Assembly (NCBI GenBank): GCA_030068145.1
Contig: JAPJBO010000024.1
Span: 248,001 to 312,000 of the forward strand
Reading direction: 5' to 3'
DNA length: 64,000 nt
Source: Diplonema papillatum
Taxonomy: Eukaryota; Euglenozoa; Diplonemea; Diplonemida; Diplonemidae
Shown here: one piece after another, positions 36,090 to 47,859 of the stretch
Numbering within the stretch: position 1 is the first letter of the stretch
How the letters are laid out: every line of letters begins with the position of its first letter
Translations under genes and position numbers: made by a program
The notes under the pieces: generated by a model
Seen by the model: the letters and a program-made list of their open reading frames with translations, nothing else
What the model was told of the DNA's origin: nothing
Databases searched by the model: none

Positions 36090-37960
36090 CTTTCTAGCGT
36101 TTATAGAGGCTTAGAGGTTCGGTGTTTTAGGGTCTCCGGTTGACCATTGAGGCTGGAAGGCGGGTAGTACACACTTTAACTACGGCTAGCTAAGTTTGTA
36201 AGTGTTGCGACCGACACCAAGAAGAAATTCGCTTTGAATTTAGTCTTGGGCCCCCCCACGCGCATGCATTTTTTTTTCAGAGTTTATCGTTCGCTTGAGA
36301 ATCCGGGATTTTAGAGCCTCCGGGTGTTTTTCGACAGAAGAAAAGTTGAACCGCCAGCCCGCCGCGCCTCAACCCGGAAGCGACACTTTTTTTAGAGTGG
36401 AAGCTCGCTTGAGGATCCGGGCGGGGTTTTTGGGGTCTCCGGGGTGACTATCGTCGGAAGGCTCCCTTTTTCTTGTTTGGAAAAAGGAGTCTTGAACGCA
36501 GCAGTGGGAAGCGTGGGGGGCTGTTTCAGCGAGATTTGCTGGTGTACTCTAACGACACAGGGGTGGGCACGGCGTGGGTGAGCAGTGTGCCGGTAGGTTG
36601 CATCGTTTTTGAGAAGGAAGGGGGGACGGAAGAATGTGTGCTTCGAAGGGTAACTCCCCTCTCCTATTCGGCCGAAAGCTAGTTGGCTTCGGCCTGTGCG
36701 CTTTCTAGCGTTTATTGAGGCTTAGAGGTTCGGTGTTTTAGGGTCTCCGGTTGACCATTGAGGCTGAGAGGCGGGTAGTATGCGGGACGTAGGCATGACT
36801 ACACACTTTAACTACGGCTAGCCAAGTTTGTAAGTGTTGCGACCGACACCAAGAAGAAATTCGCTTTGAATTTAGTCTTGGGCCCCCCCACGCGCATGCA
36901 TTTTTTTCAGAGTTTATCGTTCGCTTGAGAATCCGGGATTTTAGAGCCTTCGGGTGTTTTTCGACAGAAGAAATGTGAAAACGGGAAAAGCTGAACCGCC
37001 AGCCCGCCGCGCCTCAACCCGGAAGCGACACTTTCTTTAGAGTGGAAGCTCGCTTGAGGATCCGGGCGGGGTTTTTGGGGTCTCCGGGGTGACTCTCGTC
37101 GGAAGGCTCCCTTTTTCTTGTTTGGAAAAAGGAGTCTTGAACGCAGCCGTGGGAAGCGTGGGGGGCTGTTTCAGCGAGATTTGCTGGTGTACTCTAACGA
37201 CACAGGGGTGGGCATGCGGTTTCGCTTAAACTCGTATGAACGGCGTGGGTGAGCAGTGTGCCAGTAGGTTGCATCGTTTTGAGAAGGAAGGGGGGACGGG
37301 AGAATGTGTGCTTCGAATGGTAACTCCCCTCTCCTATTCGGCCGAAAGCTAGTTGGCTTCGGCCTGTGCGCTTTCTAGCGTTTATTGAGGCTCAGAGGTT
37401 CGGTGTTTTAGGGTCTCCGGTTGACCATTGAGGCTGTGAGGCGGGTAGTATGCGGGACGTAGGCACACTTTAACTACGGCTAGCCAAGTTTGTAAGTGTT
37501 GCGACCGACACCAAGAAGAAATTCGCTTTGAATTTAGTCTTGGGCCCCCCACGCGCATGCAGTTTTTCAGTGTTTATCGTTCGCTTAGCAGTGGGAAGCG
37601 TGGGGGGGCTGTTTCAGCGAGATTTGCTGGTGTACTCTAACGACACAGGGGTGGGCATGCGGTTTCGCTTAAACTCGTATGAACGGCGTGGGTGAGCAGT
37701 GTGCCAGTAGGTTGCATCGTTTTTGAGAAGGAAGGGGGGACGGGAGGATATGTGCTTTCCTTACGGACCTGCCTGCAGCGACGGAGAACCGTAGCGAAGG
37801 TTAACTCTCCTCTCCTATCGGCCGAAAGCTAGTTGGCTTCGGCCTGTGCGCTTTCTAGCGTTTATAAATTGAGGCTTAGAGGTTCGGTGTTTTAGGGTCT
37901 CCGGTTGACCATTGAGGCTGGAAGGCGGGTAGTGTGTGAGGGATGTAGGCAATGATCACG
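36090..37960. repeat. Large tandem array, units of about 620, 660 and 480 bp
   Basis: Units start 'gctttctagcgttta' at about 36090, 36709, 37371 and 37851. Each full unit carries two family A cores, the GGCCGAAAGCTAG hairpin (36669, 37339, 37819) and 'gaccgacaccaagaagaaat'. The third unit has an internal deletion. No ORF is conserved between units. Confidence 0.9.
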
Positions 37961-38412
37961 CACTTACAAACTAATAATAGTTCGCTTGAGAATCCGGGAT
38001 TTTGGAGGGGCACCGGGCGATGGGTTCTTTTTTGTTTGAAACAGGGCCGGTGATGTAGCGAGGGATGCGTGGGAGATGTCAGTACAATTTGCTGCTGAGC
38101 TGCTGTGCACACGACAGACCGTGGCATGCGCTTTCGCTTTGCTCGTATAAATGTGGGTGAGCAGAGTGTAAACAGGTTACATCGTCTGAGAAGAGAGAAC
38201 GGCGGGAAACTACGTGTTTACTTTGCAGATCTGACGGAGAAACCCGCAACAAGGGCTTTTTTTTTTTTTTTTTAGTTCCCGTTGACAACTTGTGTCAGAC
38301 TAGCCCACCCGGGGTGGTTGATTCCTTCAGGCAGGGTCTCCCCCGTCCAGTGTTTGCTTGGGTCCTAGATGATGGGCGCCCTTTCGGCTATTTATTATCT
38401 TTTTCGCTCTCT

Positions 38413-38443
<31 letters not shown>

Positions 38444-38900
38444 GTTTCAGCGTGGGGTCATGCGCAATTCGCTTGCTCGCAAAAACGAGGTGGGTGAGCA
38501 GAGTGCAAACAGGTTGCATCGTCTGGCAAGGTGGGGGGGACGTTGTATAATGGTTTAGCTTGAAGGGTATTCGACGGGTTGAAAAAGGTTTTGGGGGTCA
38601 CCGTCAGTTTTGTGTTTTTTTATTGCTATTTTTTTTTTTCTGTTTTGATTTTTTTGGGGTCATTATTTTTTTATTTTTCGGGGGTTCGCGCAGCATACTA
38701 GCTCTGACCTCGACCCCCGAGCCCAGAACTGGTAAACTGGTCTGTATCCAATTTTTGTGCACAGGAGGGCAGACACCCCCGTTCGGCAACGAATGCTTGC
38801 AGAGCGAAGTCGTACCGGATAGCGGTGGATGGTAGACGAAGAACGAAGAAACCATACGCCTGCTACGGGAAACAAAGGGACGAGTGGGCCTACAACAGCG
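37961..38900. other. No gene seen; family O and T-runs
   Basis: Family O at about 38280-38400, a long T-run at 38417-38443, and a repeated 'gcaaacaggttgcatcgtctg' segment near 38505 that recurs near 44985 and, diverged, near 43030. Confidence 0.5.
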
Positions 38901-41900
38901 TCAATGAAGGGCCGATTGCAGCAGCCTTGGGTTAGTCATCATATTTTTGCGCATGACCCCCACTTTGTCGGCGCACGCTTCATACTCCGGCCACGTGGCG
39001 AAGTTCAGCGTTCTTGGGCTCGCAATCCACGCATTGAGGTACGCCTCCATAGCGCTCCTCGGGATGCCGCTGCCACGTTCGATCTCCGCGCAGAACGGCT
39101 CGAGTTCGTGGAGCAGAGCAGTCCGACGGTTCTCGGAAAGAAAGGGGCCACAAGCGACTATGTCAGTTTTTTCTTCTGAACAGTTCTTGAAAGTATGCGG
39201 CCCGGAGTAGTGGGCGAGAATGTGCCCCAGCTCCTTTTTGGCAGCAACCAAGTCGATCTTCCCGTTGGCGAATGTTGGGCCCTTGGGATCGTAGAGCGAG
39301 AACGCCTGCAGGCAAGCTGACATTCCCAACTCTTCATCGAAGGCCTTTGCCAGAGCCTTGAGGTATGGCACTGCAACGCTGTGGTGCCACGTCGTCAGCT
39401 CTTCGTGTGTCGCCCACGGTTGCTGAAAGATGCCTGTTGTTGCTCCGTTGAGGACCATGTGGCAGTTGAAGTACTTCGTATACTGCTTTGGTTCATGGGC
39501 GATGTCCAAGATCTTTTTCTTGTAGTGCCCCTTCAGAGACACAACTTGCGCGAGGAACGACGAAGCCTTCTGCAGAGCTGACGAGAAGTGCGCAACAACT
39601 GGGAGGGTGACCTCGTAAAGAAACAACGCGAACATCGGTCCCTTCTTCAAGCTTCGCACTCTCAACGAGTGTGTCTCTGCGGCCGCGAAGGCCGTCGACA
39701 ACTTCGGCATGTGGAGAGAGCTGGAGCTGTGCGAAGTGGGTGACACACGGTGGGTCTCTCACGAACGAGCCGCATCCACCGTCACCAACGTCCTCCGTGG
39801 TGTTTACCAGGGAGTGAGTGCTCTTTCCGAAGGCAATGAGGCGGCGAGAGAAGTGTCTGAGCACATGCTTGCCCTTTCCGTCTCCACGGCCGCGGTAGAA
39901 GAGGCGATACACCGCTGACAGAAAAACCTCGACATCGGCAATATCTGCGTACGCCTTGCCAACACGCAAACAGAGGACATTGAGTTTGTGCCCCTGGCAC
40001 CAGATCCACAACGCATAGGGGCAAAGCCGGGAGCGGAGAAGAAGCTGCGTACCGGACAAGTGACCTTTCATCACGTTCGCTCCATCGGTGCTGACACCCA
40101 CGACCTTCGACCATACACCTTTCAAAGCGTCTGTCATCTTCACCAAGTGCTTGAACAGCTCTGGAGCGCTTCCATCCGCTGACTTCTTGGCCTGCAAATC
40201 CCAGAAGACCTCCGTGATCAACCCGCCTTCCAACACTTTGAAAAAGACGGCGTACTGGGCCCGCTTTTTCAGGTCCTGACACTCGTCCGTCATGAACGAC
40301 ACGTACCTCGACCCCTGGATCTTTTGGCGTGTGAGAGTTCGTGTGTGCGCCACCATGATGCTAAAGATCTCGTTGATGACCTCGTCAGACGTGAGGTTGA
40401 AGGCATTCTGCAGAAGGTCTCGCGTGCCCTGATCGTGTAGGGCAGCTCGCTCCTGCTGCTCCTGGGTGAACCTTACGATGCTCCTGTCGTGGTGCGCAGC
40501 TGCCATGATGTGGTGGCAGATGGCCACAAAGTTCTGGGTGTTGATGACGCGTCCGACCTTCTTCAGCCGAAGAGCGTTTTGCTGCATCATCAGTCTTGCT
40601 TGGCCGATGGCCCCGTAGGCGTTCCGAGTTCGCAGATCTTGGAACCACGTAGTCCACCATTTTTGATGTGTTTGCCTCGTTGTGTTAAGGTGCTCAGAGA
40701 TCTTTGTTCCCAACCGCTTTTCGATGGCGCTGTACGGCAGAGGCGTCGTAACGAAGACCTTCTTGTCGCGGGAGGTGACGGTGCACTCGTAACACGAGCG
40801 ACACCACAATCCATCAGAATGTGGCTGCAGAAATGGGTGATTCTTCAGCGCATTGGTGAGTTTTGCGTTCTCGCGGTATTCGGGGGGAATCATTTCCAGC
40901 TCCACCGCGGTCGGGAATTCGAAATTGTGCTGGTCGAATACCGGAACCGACAGGTCACAGAGTGCTTGCACTTCATGTGTGAGCATCGTGGGGAACGGAC
41001 AGGGGGCATTCCACAACTCCCGGTTGTACACGACAGTTTCACTGCGCTTTCTCTTGCGTGACCCCTGAACGTTCTTCTCAAGAGAGGTTCTTTCTTCCTC
41101 TTCGTTGTAGTCCTTTTCAACCTCGTCCACGAGCTTTCGAATGCGTTCATCCACAAACGGAGCGGCCGCGGTTTGCGTAGACGGTGCGATGGGGACAGGA
41201 GGGACACTGCCGGATGACGACGCGATGCAAGCACAAGCAGCAGCAAGGCACGACACACACGACACAAGCACAACCTGGCGCGCACCTACAAGGCGCAAAG
41301 CTTCACTTCGGAGATCGGCAAGAGGCTTCCGGAGTTGTTCAGCACGTTTATCGTCCTCGGAGACAAGCTCGTCAAACAACCGCGCCAGTGTCATGCAAAC
41401 CCGGTTCTTCTGGTTCTGGATGCTCTTGAACCCGCGGTGTCTCAGCTGCCGAACAAGGAAGCCTCCAAAGTCTGGCGCGCCATCCTTGTCCAATTGGCGG
41501 AAGGTGTTCGGAGTCCACTTTTCGTACTCGAACGAAACGCTCTCTGAGTATGACGCAGTTTGTCTGACGGATCCACTACGAGCGACGGGCAGCACGGAAA
41601 CCGCGGCAGCCACGGCTGTTACCAAGATGGAGTTCACCCGTTGTGCAGCCCCAATTGCCCGAGCCTTGAGAGTCCGAACTGTTGTGCGAAGGTGTGCATC
41701 TCTGCGATTGTCTTCGTCGAGCAGGCGGTCGTACGTTCTGCAGATGTCGATCTGCACGTGCAGCTCCGTGATGTCCACCGTTAAATCCCGAAGCCCGACT
41801 TGTCGCCGTACGAACCCCGCGAGATCTGTGCACACCGGGTCTTCCGTCTTGAAGTCGGTTGCCGTCCAGTTTTCGTAGACGGTCGAAACACCTTCCGTCG

Positions 41901-41994
41901 GCAGCACCACCTCCCGCACAGGCACATTAGCTGAGCGAAAAAACGAGCCCAGTTTCTGTAGACCGCGAATGTCATGCACTTTCTTTGGCCCCAT
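38901..41994 (-). pseudogene. hAT-superfamily transposase, split by an internal inversion
   Basis: Open from ATG 41994 for about 700 credible codons. Two N-terminal repeats of about 95 aa lie at residues 38-135 and 153-255, each with (Y/E)YE.W, FGGF or LAGF and LLDEDNRR or LVSEDDKR. A basic SRKRKRSE lies near 312-319. A TTF/BED-like zinc finger follows (DGLWCRSCYE ... H-x7-H; 394-443). The hAT core has FMTDECQD (Asp 570), STDGANVMKG (Asp 637) and CQGHKLNVL (666-674), all typical of ZNF862/hAT transposases. After VYRLFY (about 700) the frame turns into nonsense. The expected next block (VGDTRWVSHERA) is on the plus strand at 39680-39894. The C-terminal part resumes on the minus strand from about 39679 (LKKGPMFALFLYEVTLPVV...) to the stop at 38901. 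Encodes a cut-and-paste transposase; now probably inactive. Confidence 0.85.
39680..39894 (+). other. Inverted 0.2-kb segment inside the transposase
   Basis: Both breakpoints lie in the same 8-mer CGGCCGCG (39680-39687 and 39887-39894). The plus strand in between encodes the missing hAT block. Confidence 0.7.
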
Positions 41995-42074
41995 TTTCCA
42001 CTTTCTCCCAATCCTGTTCTGGTAGCGGTTGCATTGTGTAGCAGCGCAAACATGTTGGTCGATGTGCTTCTCCA

Positions 42075-42177
42075 CATTGGTGCCACACGGTGGCACCAAT
42101 GTACCACTGTGGTACCCCGTGGTGCACGGTAGTAGTACACTGTGGTATCCTGTACACACTGTAGTACACAGTGTGTA
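42075..42177. repeat. Palindrome cluster upstream of the transposase
   Basis: 42075-42101 is a 12-bp stem (CATTGGTGCCAC) with loop ACG. 42153-42177 is a 10-bp stem (TACACACTGT) with loop AGTAC. Between them lies a GTGGTAC/GTACCAC-rich stretch. Candidate regulatory or terminal region of the hAT element. Confidence 0.7.
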
Positions 42178-42564
42178 GTACACTGTGGGTAGCCGGTTCC
42201 TCCGGGAAAATAATAATAGCTGAGATTTTTTTTTTTTTTTGACCCAGACCAGGTTCCAGACCAACTCTGGTCTGGCGACCAGCTGACCCCCCCCAAGCTA
42301 GTAGGCTGGGTTCGCGTAACCTATTTATCTTTTCTTTTCTCTCTGGCGCTCTTTTTCTCTCTATCTCTCTCTTTGGCTAGCAAAGCGACTATTGCGACCG
42401 ACACCACGACCACTCCCGTAATGAATGTGATCAAGGGCCCCCCACGTTCTACATGTTGAGCAAGGTAGGGGGGGCGGGGGAAATCCGCAACATGGGGTAA
42501 CACCCCCCCCCTCCCAGCGGCCGAAGCTAATGAACTTCGGCCATCGCAGCCTTTTTCTTCGCAC
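42178..42564. other. No gene; hairpin 42519-42542
   Basis: Contains one of the GGCCGAAGC hairpins and a partial 3340-3480-type segment. Confidence 0.5.
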
Positions 42565-42786
42565 CAAAATACTCGAGGGACTGCCTTGTGCTCATTTCGA
42601 AGGAGGCTAGAGGGGGAGAAAACAATACAACTACAAAGTGGGTCTTTTTTGTTGAACGCTTACGTCCGCCACTAAACCCAGGGTTACCTGTGTTTCGTGT
42701 GGGCTACAGCACATTTACCTCCTTTGATCTATCGCAACTGGCAGTCTCCTCAAGCATTTCCTACAAAGCAGGTGCTTATACAAAAG
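42565..42786 (+). repeat. Family D, copy 3
   Basis: Complete, ends GGTGCTTATACAAAA. Confidence 0.85.
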
Positions 42787-43156
42787 TGAGCCGACAGCCT
42801 ACCCGAGCCTCGAACTGGAAAAGGGGGCGTCTCGGAGCACTTTTTCTAGCGCTTGTTGGCAGTTTGGAGAAATGGAGAAAAGGGTGGGGAGGGGGGGCTG
42901 ATGTGATAACTATAGTGGCGGATGTGTGGGGATTATTCAGCGAGCTTTTGCTATTGTACACACGACGCACAGGGGGCATGCGCTTTTCGCTTGCTCGCAG
43001 AAAAAACGAAGTGGGTGGCAGAACGCACAGGTTGCATCGTCTGGCAAGGAAAGGGGGGCAGGAATAGTTGAGTTGCAGCTCTTGACAAAGATAGATGGAA
43101 AAAAAGAAGGCGTTGGTATTCTTCGCTTTTTTATACGAACGGGGGGGGGGGGCCGG

Positions 43157-43943
43157 CAGTGCTGGCTGCAAACAGCTGCAAACGCGTTTGCACCGATTCT
43201 GCAAACGACAAACGTTTGCAGTGCAAACGTTGCAAACGTTTGCAAACGTCATTACCGTTTTACAGGGTTTATACGGCGGGAGAGTCTTGGCGGTGTTCCT
43301 GTTGTTGTAGTTCAGCCGCACGAGGGAATCTGCTATTTTTATCCCCATGCTGCTTCGCTTGTTGTCCTTCACTGCGTCATACACCGACCACCCTGGGCTG
43401 GCCAATAATATTTTTCTTGGCTACCGCCTGCAATGGCAGCCACTTGGTGCCAAATGCGTGCCACCAGATCTCCCCGAGCCACTTGTTTGCTGCTTTCAAA
43501 CCTAGTCCCTCTCGTACGGTGAGGCAGTCGGAGTGCTCAGCCAATGCACAGAGCTGGTCGTGTAGTCCGGAAAGAAGCGAGGACCTTCGCAATCCCTCTG
43601 TCGCGTTGGTGCAGATCTCCGTTTTCCACTGCGGGCTGAGAGCGGCGGCGGCTTCGTGGAGGGGACGCCGGTAATAAATCCTCCACAGCAGAAGTCCGAC
43701 TAAGGGTCCCACAGAAACAAAGCCTTTTCCTTTGCGGTTTGTCGACATCCCACTGTCACTGCTGCCACTCACGACAGCATAAATGACACTTGCCCACGTC
43801 TATATCGCTCGCATGTGTCTATCCATTGCTAGCCTTGCACTGCACCGTTGCCGTTTGCAAACGTTTGCAAACGGCATCTGCCAGATCTGCAAACGCAAAC
43901 GCAAACGTTTGCACAAACGTTTGCACGTTTGCAGCCAGCACTG
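43157..43943. mobile_element. 787-bp CAGTG-ended element with GCAAACG subterminal repeats
   Basis: Inverted ends CAGTGCTGGCTGCAAAC are exact over 17 bp. Clusters of GCAAACG/CGTTTGC lie just inside both ends (43186-43250 and 43853-43930), some forming GCAAACGTTTGC palindromes. CAGTG ends plus subterminal repeats resemble hAT elements. No 8-bp duplication is visible. Confidence 0.75.
43377..43748 (-). CDS. Hypothetical ORF inside the CAGTG element
   Basis: ATG 43748, about 123 codons, start MSTNRKGKGF. The composition looks protein-like (RPLHEAAAALSPQWKTEI, then WLGEIWWHAFGTKWLPLQA). Another frame resumes immediately downstream (WSVYDAVKDNKRSS...), suggesting a frameshift or a spliced or captured host gene fragment. 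No family recognised. Confidence 0.35.
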   Translation of the reverse strand: MSTNRKGKGFVSVGPLVGLLLWRIYYRRPLHEAAAALSPQWKTEICTNATEGLRRSSLLSGLHDQLCALAEHSDCLTVREGLGLKAANKWLGEIWWHAFGTKWLPLQAVAKKNIIGQPRVVGV

Positions 43944-44053
43944 CCCTAGGGGGGGGGGAAATGTTTCTTGGGTTTGAAGAGCGCGTGGTGCTTGCACCAC
44001 TGAGGCCAGGTTATTTAACCGCGGATTTAGTGGGGGGGGGGGGGGGGGGGGAC

Positions 44054-44229
44054 AGGGTTTTTATTAGCGGCCCAGGGTCTTTATCCGCGGAAAAAAAGTC
44101 TTTATTCGCGCCCAAAAAGTCTTTATTCGCGCCCAAAAAGTCTCTATTCGCGCCCAAAAGTCTTTATTCGCGCCCAAAAAGTCTTTATTAGCGGCCGCTA
44201 ATAGAGACTTTTTCCGCTAATAAAGACTC
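44054..44229. repeat. 21-bp tandem array ending in a palindrome
   Basis: Unit AAAAAGTCTTTATTCGCGCCC, about six units, the last turning into TTATTAGCGGCCGCTAATA and an inverted unit. A G-run precedes it (about 44031-44050). Confidence 0.9.
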
Positions 44230-45174
44230 CCACGGGGGGGGGTCCGTCCTGCTTTTAGCTTTGTAGGTTCTCCCGACTCCCCAAATCGTGGTTAGCACAA
44301 ACTCAAGAGGTCTAGTCAACTATTCCCTGCAGTATTAATGCATACCTACCCCCCCCCCCCCGTGCATAAGATGGATAGCCAAACCCCCTTGATTAAGATG
44401 GATAACGGGCGAGAATGCCAATCCATCTTAAACACGGGGGTGAGGTACCCCTGTGCAAAACGTTGAACGTTTGAAACGTTTGACAAAGCGTTTGCGTTTG
44501 CAAAACCTATGTCTTTCATGGAAAAGGTTTGTCAGGCGAAAAAAAACTAATATTTTTTTTTTTCAGCCACACAGGAAGAACACTGCCGGCAGACTCGCAC
44601 AAAATCAGCCGATTTTCAACAGGTGTAAGTTTTGGGTTTGCCGCCCACGGGGCGGGATCACTGCTGCACCCCCCACCTGGCCGAAGTTAATGAACTTCGG
44701 CCATTGCTGTGTTTTTTTACTTATTTTTCTCGCGCAAAAAAAGGTGAGCCGACAGCACTCGAACTGGAAGAAGGGGCTGTCGCAGCACTTTTTTGTCTTT
44801 GGAAAAAGGGGGGCAAATCTTAGTTTAATATTTAGGCAGGCGGGAGGGGGGATTGATGTGATGTAGTGGGGGGGGGGGGGGGGGGATTTTGCGGTATTTT
44901 TTCAGCGAGCTCTTGCTATTGTACACACAGACGGGGGCATGCGCTTTTCGCTTGCTCGTTAAAAACGAGGTGGGTGAGCAGAGTGCAAACAGGTTGCATC
45001 GTCTGGCAAAGAAGGGGAGGAAGCGGGAACATTTCCGGAGATGGGCCTGCACTGATAAACGAAGTATCGGACGATCAGCATCAACTGACAAAAGGATGAG
45101 GCAAAAGTGTCTTGTTCTTCGCGTGTGCAGGGTAAAAACCCCCCTCTCTGGAGGGGGGTTTGCTGCATTGGCAC
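44230..45174. other. No gene; hairpin 44679-44702 and a GCAAACG-type cluster at 44455-44510
   Basis: The 44455 cluster may be a solo end of the 43157-43943 family. The rest is unassigned. Confidence 0.5.
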
Positions 45175-45210
45175 TTTTTCAGAGTTAAAGTTCGCTTGAG
45201 ATTCCGGGGG
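45175..45210 (-). repeat. Family A copy (short)
   Basis: Core only. Confidence 0.7.
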
Positions 45211-45526
45211 ATATGGCTAGCCATGTCCGGGACTGTTTGTGACTGACACCAAGTACATTCCTTCGAGGGCTTTTCTGGCGCTTCCTGGCAGTCGGGTAGT
45301 GTGAGGGATGTAAGCATAAATACACACGTTAACTACGGCTAGCCAAGTTTGTAACTTTTGCAACCGACCCCAAGAAGGTTCGTTGGCTTCGTTTTCTCTT
45401 TCATGGTGCAACCGTTGTTCCTGTCCGTGAAAATGTTCCCCGTCGGTACAGATGTACTAATAAGAAAAATACGTGCTTTTCCTTACGGGTCTGCTCGCAG
45501 CGATGGAAAACTGTAACAAAGGAAAC

Positions 45527-45551
45527 GGCCGAAGCTACGTCAGCTTCGGCC
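45527..45551. repeat. GGCCGAAGCT hairpin
   Basis: GGCCGAAGCT acgtc AGCTTCGGCC, perfect 10-bp stem, followed by ttttgccgctttttcgcaca. Same layout at 42519, 44679 and 58457 and within the 36-38 kb array. Confidence 0.8.
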
Positions 45552-45576
45552 TTTTGCCGCTTTTTCGCACAAAGAA

Positions 45577-45640
45577 ACACTCGACGTAGCTGCTTTGACT
45601 CCGAAGGGAAGGGGAGGAAATATAGAGGATAAAGAGGTGG
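45577..45640 (+). repeat. Family C 5' fragment
   Basis: First 60 bases only. Confidence 0.7.
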
Positions 45641-45655
45641 AGGTCCTTCAAGCAC

Positions 45656-45745
45656 TCACAAGGCCTGAGTGTCTGCAGACAGGACTGCGGTGTGAGTCTG
45701 ATTTGTCGGCGGCTGTTCGTAGCTCGTCACAGCCAGGACCACCGT
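45656..45745. repeat. Family J 3' fragment
   Basis: From 'cctgagtgtctgcagacagg' to 'cacagccag'. Confidence 0.8.
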
Positions 45746-45987
45746 TATTCTAAATATATATACCGGTATAGGGGTATGAAACCTTGAGGGACGCCCCCTG
45801 TGTTTTTTTTTCCACTGCGGTGTTGTGTGCACCTCGTTCTTCGTCTCAGGTTTCGCTCTTGAACGCAGAACAATCCACAGTCTTTGGATGGGGATTTTCG
45901 GGGAGGGGGGTCGTTTGATGTTCCTTCTTGAAGCCGGCAGGGCTCCCCCCACCAGCTTCGAAGCTTCTTCGTAGAGTTTTGGGGGGC

Positions 45988-46124
45988 TTTTTTTAGAGTG
46001 AAAGTTCGCTTGAAACTCCGGGGTTTTAGCTGAAACAGGCAGTCTTTTTTTGGAGGTAAAGTTCGCTTGAAATTCCGGGGTTTTAGGGTCTCCGTGTGAC
46101 CGTTCATGAATGGGTTCTCTTAGA
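45988..46124 (-). repeat. Two adjacent family A copies
   Basis: Cores at 45988-46030 and 46045-46124 from different subfamilies. Confidence 0.8.
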
Positions 46125-46192
46125 GCAAGAAAAGGCTATATGGTTACGGGTTGTATATCCAGTGCACGCTTTCGTTATGGGTTATGGCGAGC

Positions 46193-46516
46193 CAGGGCTT
46201 ACGCCCCACGTGTGGAACGTGTGGATTTCCATACGTTCCCTTTTTCGGATTTTCTTTCCCCCACGTGTGGATCCACAGGTACCACATGTGGATTTTGATT
46301 TATTTTTTCCCCCACATGTGCTTGCCACAGGTTGGTCCTCATGCAGGGGTGTGTCTAGGCCCACAAGTCGCCAAGGCTGCACAGCCACGTGTCGCCAAGT
46401 GACACTATTCTTTTTGCCCGCCGCACATAGGGGGAAAGATTTTTTCCCCTAACCTTGGGCGTCCAATTGTGGACCACACGTATTTTCTCTGAGACCGAAA
46501 AACGGAGCGTAAGCCG
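46193..46516. mobile_element. hAT-type MITE, copy c
   Basis: Starts CAGGGCTTACGCCCC. The right end reads GGAGCGTAAGCC but lacks the final CTG. It interrupts the 3340-3480-type segment ('gttatggcgagc' | 'gggactgtttgtg'), with loss of the bases between, so no duplication remains. Confidence 0.75.
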
Positions 46517-47480
46517 GGACTGTTTGTGACCGACACCAAGTACATTCCTTCTTGGGGTGTGCGGCAGGGTATTTTCCAAACACCAGTTGAGAGCCAAACC
46601 CGTGGCGAAAAAAGAAAATTCGATTTGGTGACTTTTTTTTTCGACTGCACGTTTCATTTGCAGTGTGGTGTGGGCCAGTCAGATCATGCTTGTGCCTGTC
46701 TGAGTCTGGTCTGCATTCTCGTGGCTCACTCCCGATTTTTTTCTCTTCTTCATGGAGACCCGCCCCCGGCATCCCGACTGTCCAATCAAGAAAGTTTGCG
46801 CCTATTGTGATGAAGTGGTTGACCAGGCCCCCACGGAGCCTTATACACAACACGGCTACAACACGAGGATGCAGCCCTGCTTAGGTGTGCACTCAGCCAT
46901 CAGGCCATTGGCTGCTAAGCACCCCCCGACCGGTCGAGTTGCCACTTTAGTGGCCGGGCGGTGCTGTCAGCACTTGTTCCGCGTCGCATCAAGTACATGA
47001 TGCTGGCGCATTGGGACACCGAATGCTTGATTTTTTAGTGAAAAAAAATTTTTTTCACTGAAGAGAAAAAAACCCTGGGTGTGCTCACGAAAGGAACTCC
47101 TGCTTTTGGTAAGTTGCACGGCGAGATCCAGCCTATTTTCTTCGGCGCCAACAATGCATTCGGGGATTTATACGCTATATATGGTCAGGAGTGGTGCCCA
47201 TAAACACTTCTCCGAGAAAGATTTTGTACACGCCGGGGGGAGGCTTAGCCTGCTAGCGGATGATAGTGAGTGAATATGCTCGGTAGGCTAATCTTCTCCC
47301 AAACACGCTGTCAGCGTTCTCTTTCGTGTTTACAATGCATTGTTACTACAAAGAATAAGACGGGCGCTTCGTTTTGTTTGTGCGTGCCGGTTGATCGTTT
47401 TCCCACTTGTATCTACCCACACATTCAGGTAAGGAACTCTGATCAACCACCAAAACACGCTGCGCTACGTCTTTTTAGCC
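46517..47480. other. No supported gene
   Basis: Short frames only. Unassigned. Confidence 0.4.
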
Positions 47481-47859
47481 TGCACAATACCCTTCGGGAT
47501 CCCTTCGGTTCTTTGTGTGGCAGTTATTGTCGGGCATTTCCCTCCAAGCTAGCGCTTATGTAAAAAATACTCGACGTAGCTGCTTCGACTCCGAATGGAA
47601 GGGAGGAAATATAGAGGTAAGGGGCAAATACAATACAAACACAATCTGATTTGTTCTTCGCTTACACCACCGTGTGTTGTTTTCTCACTCGGGACTTTTG
47701 ACCTGCTGTGTTTGTGTGATTTGTCGTGTAGGGGTAGACCCGCATGACCTCACGTCCGTTCAACACGTGGTTCGGTAGTTACAGCACTTGGGATCCCTTC
47801 TGTTCTCTGTCGGGCAGCACTGTCGAGCATTCCCTTCCAAGCTGGCGCTGATAAAAAAA
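47481..47859 (+). repeat. Family C 3' end followed by complete copy 3
   Basis: A 3' terminus (to about 47563) is joined directly to the start of a full copy (47563-47859), a head-to-tail pair. Confidence 0.8.
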
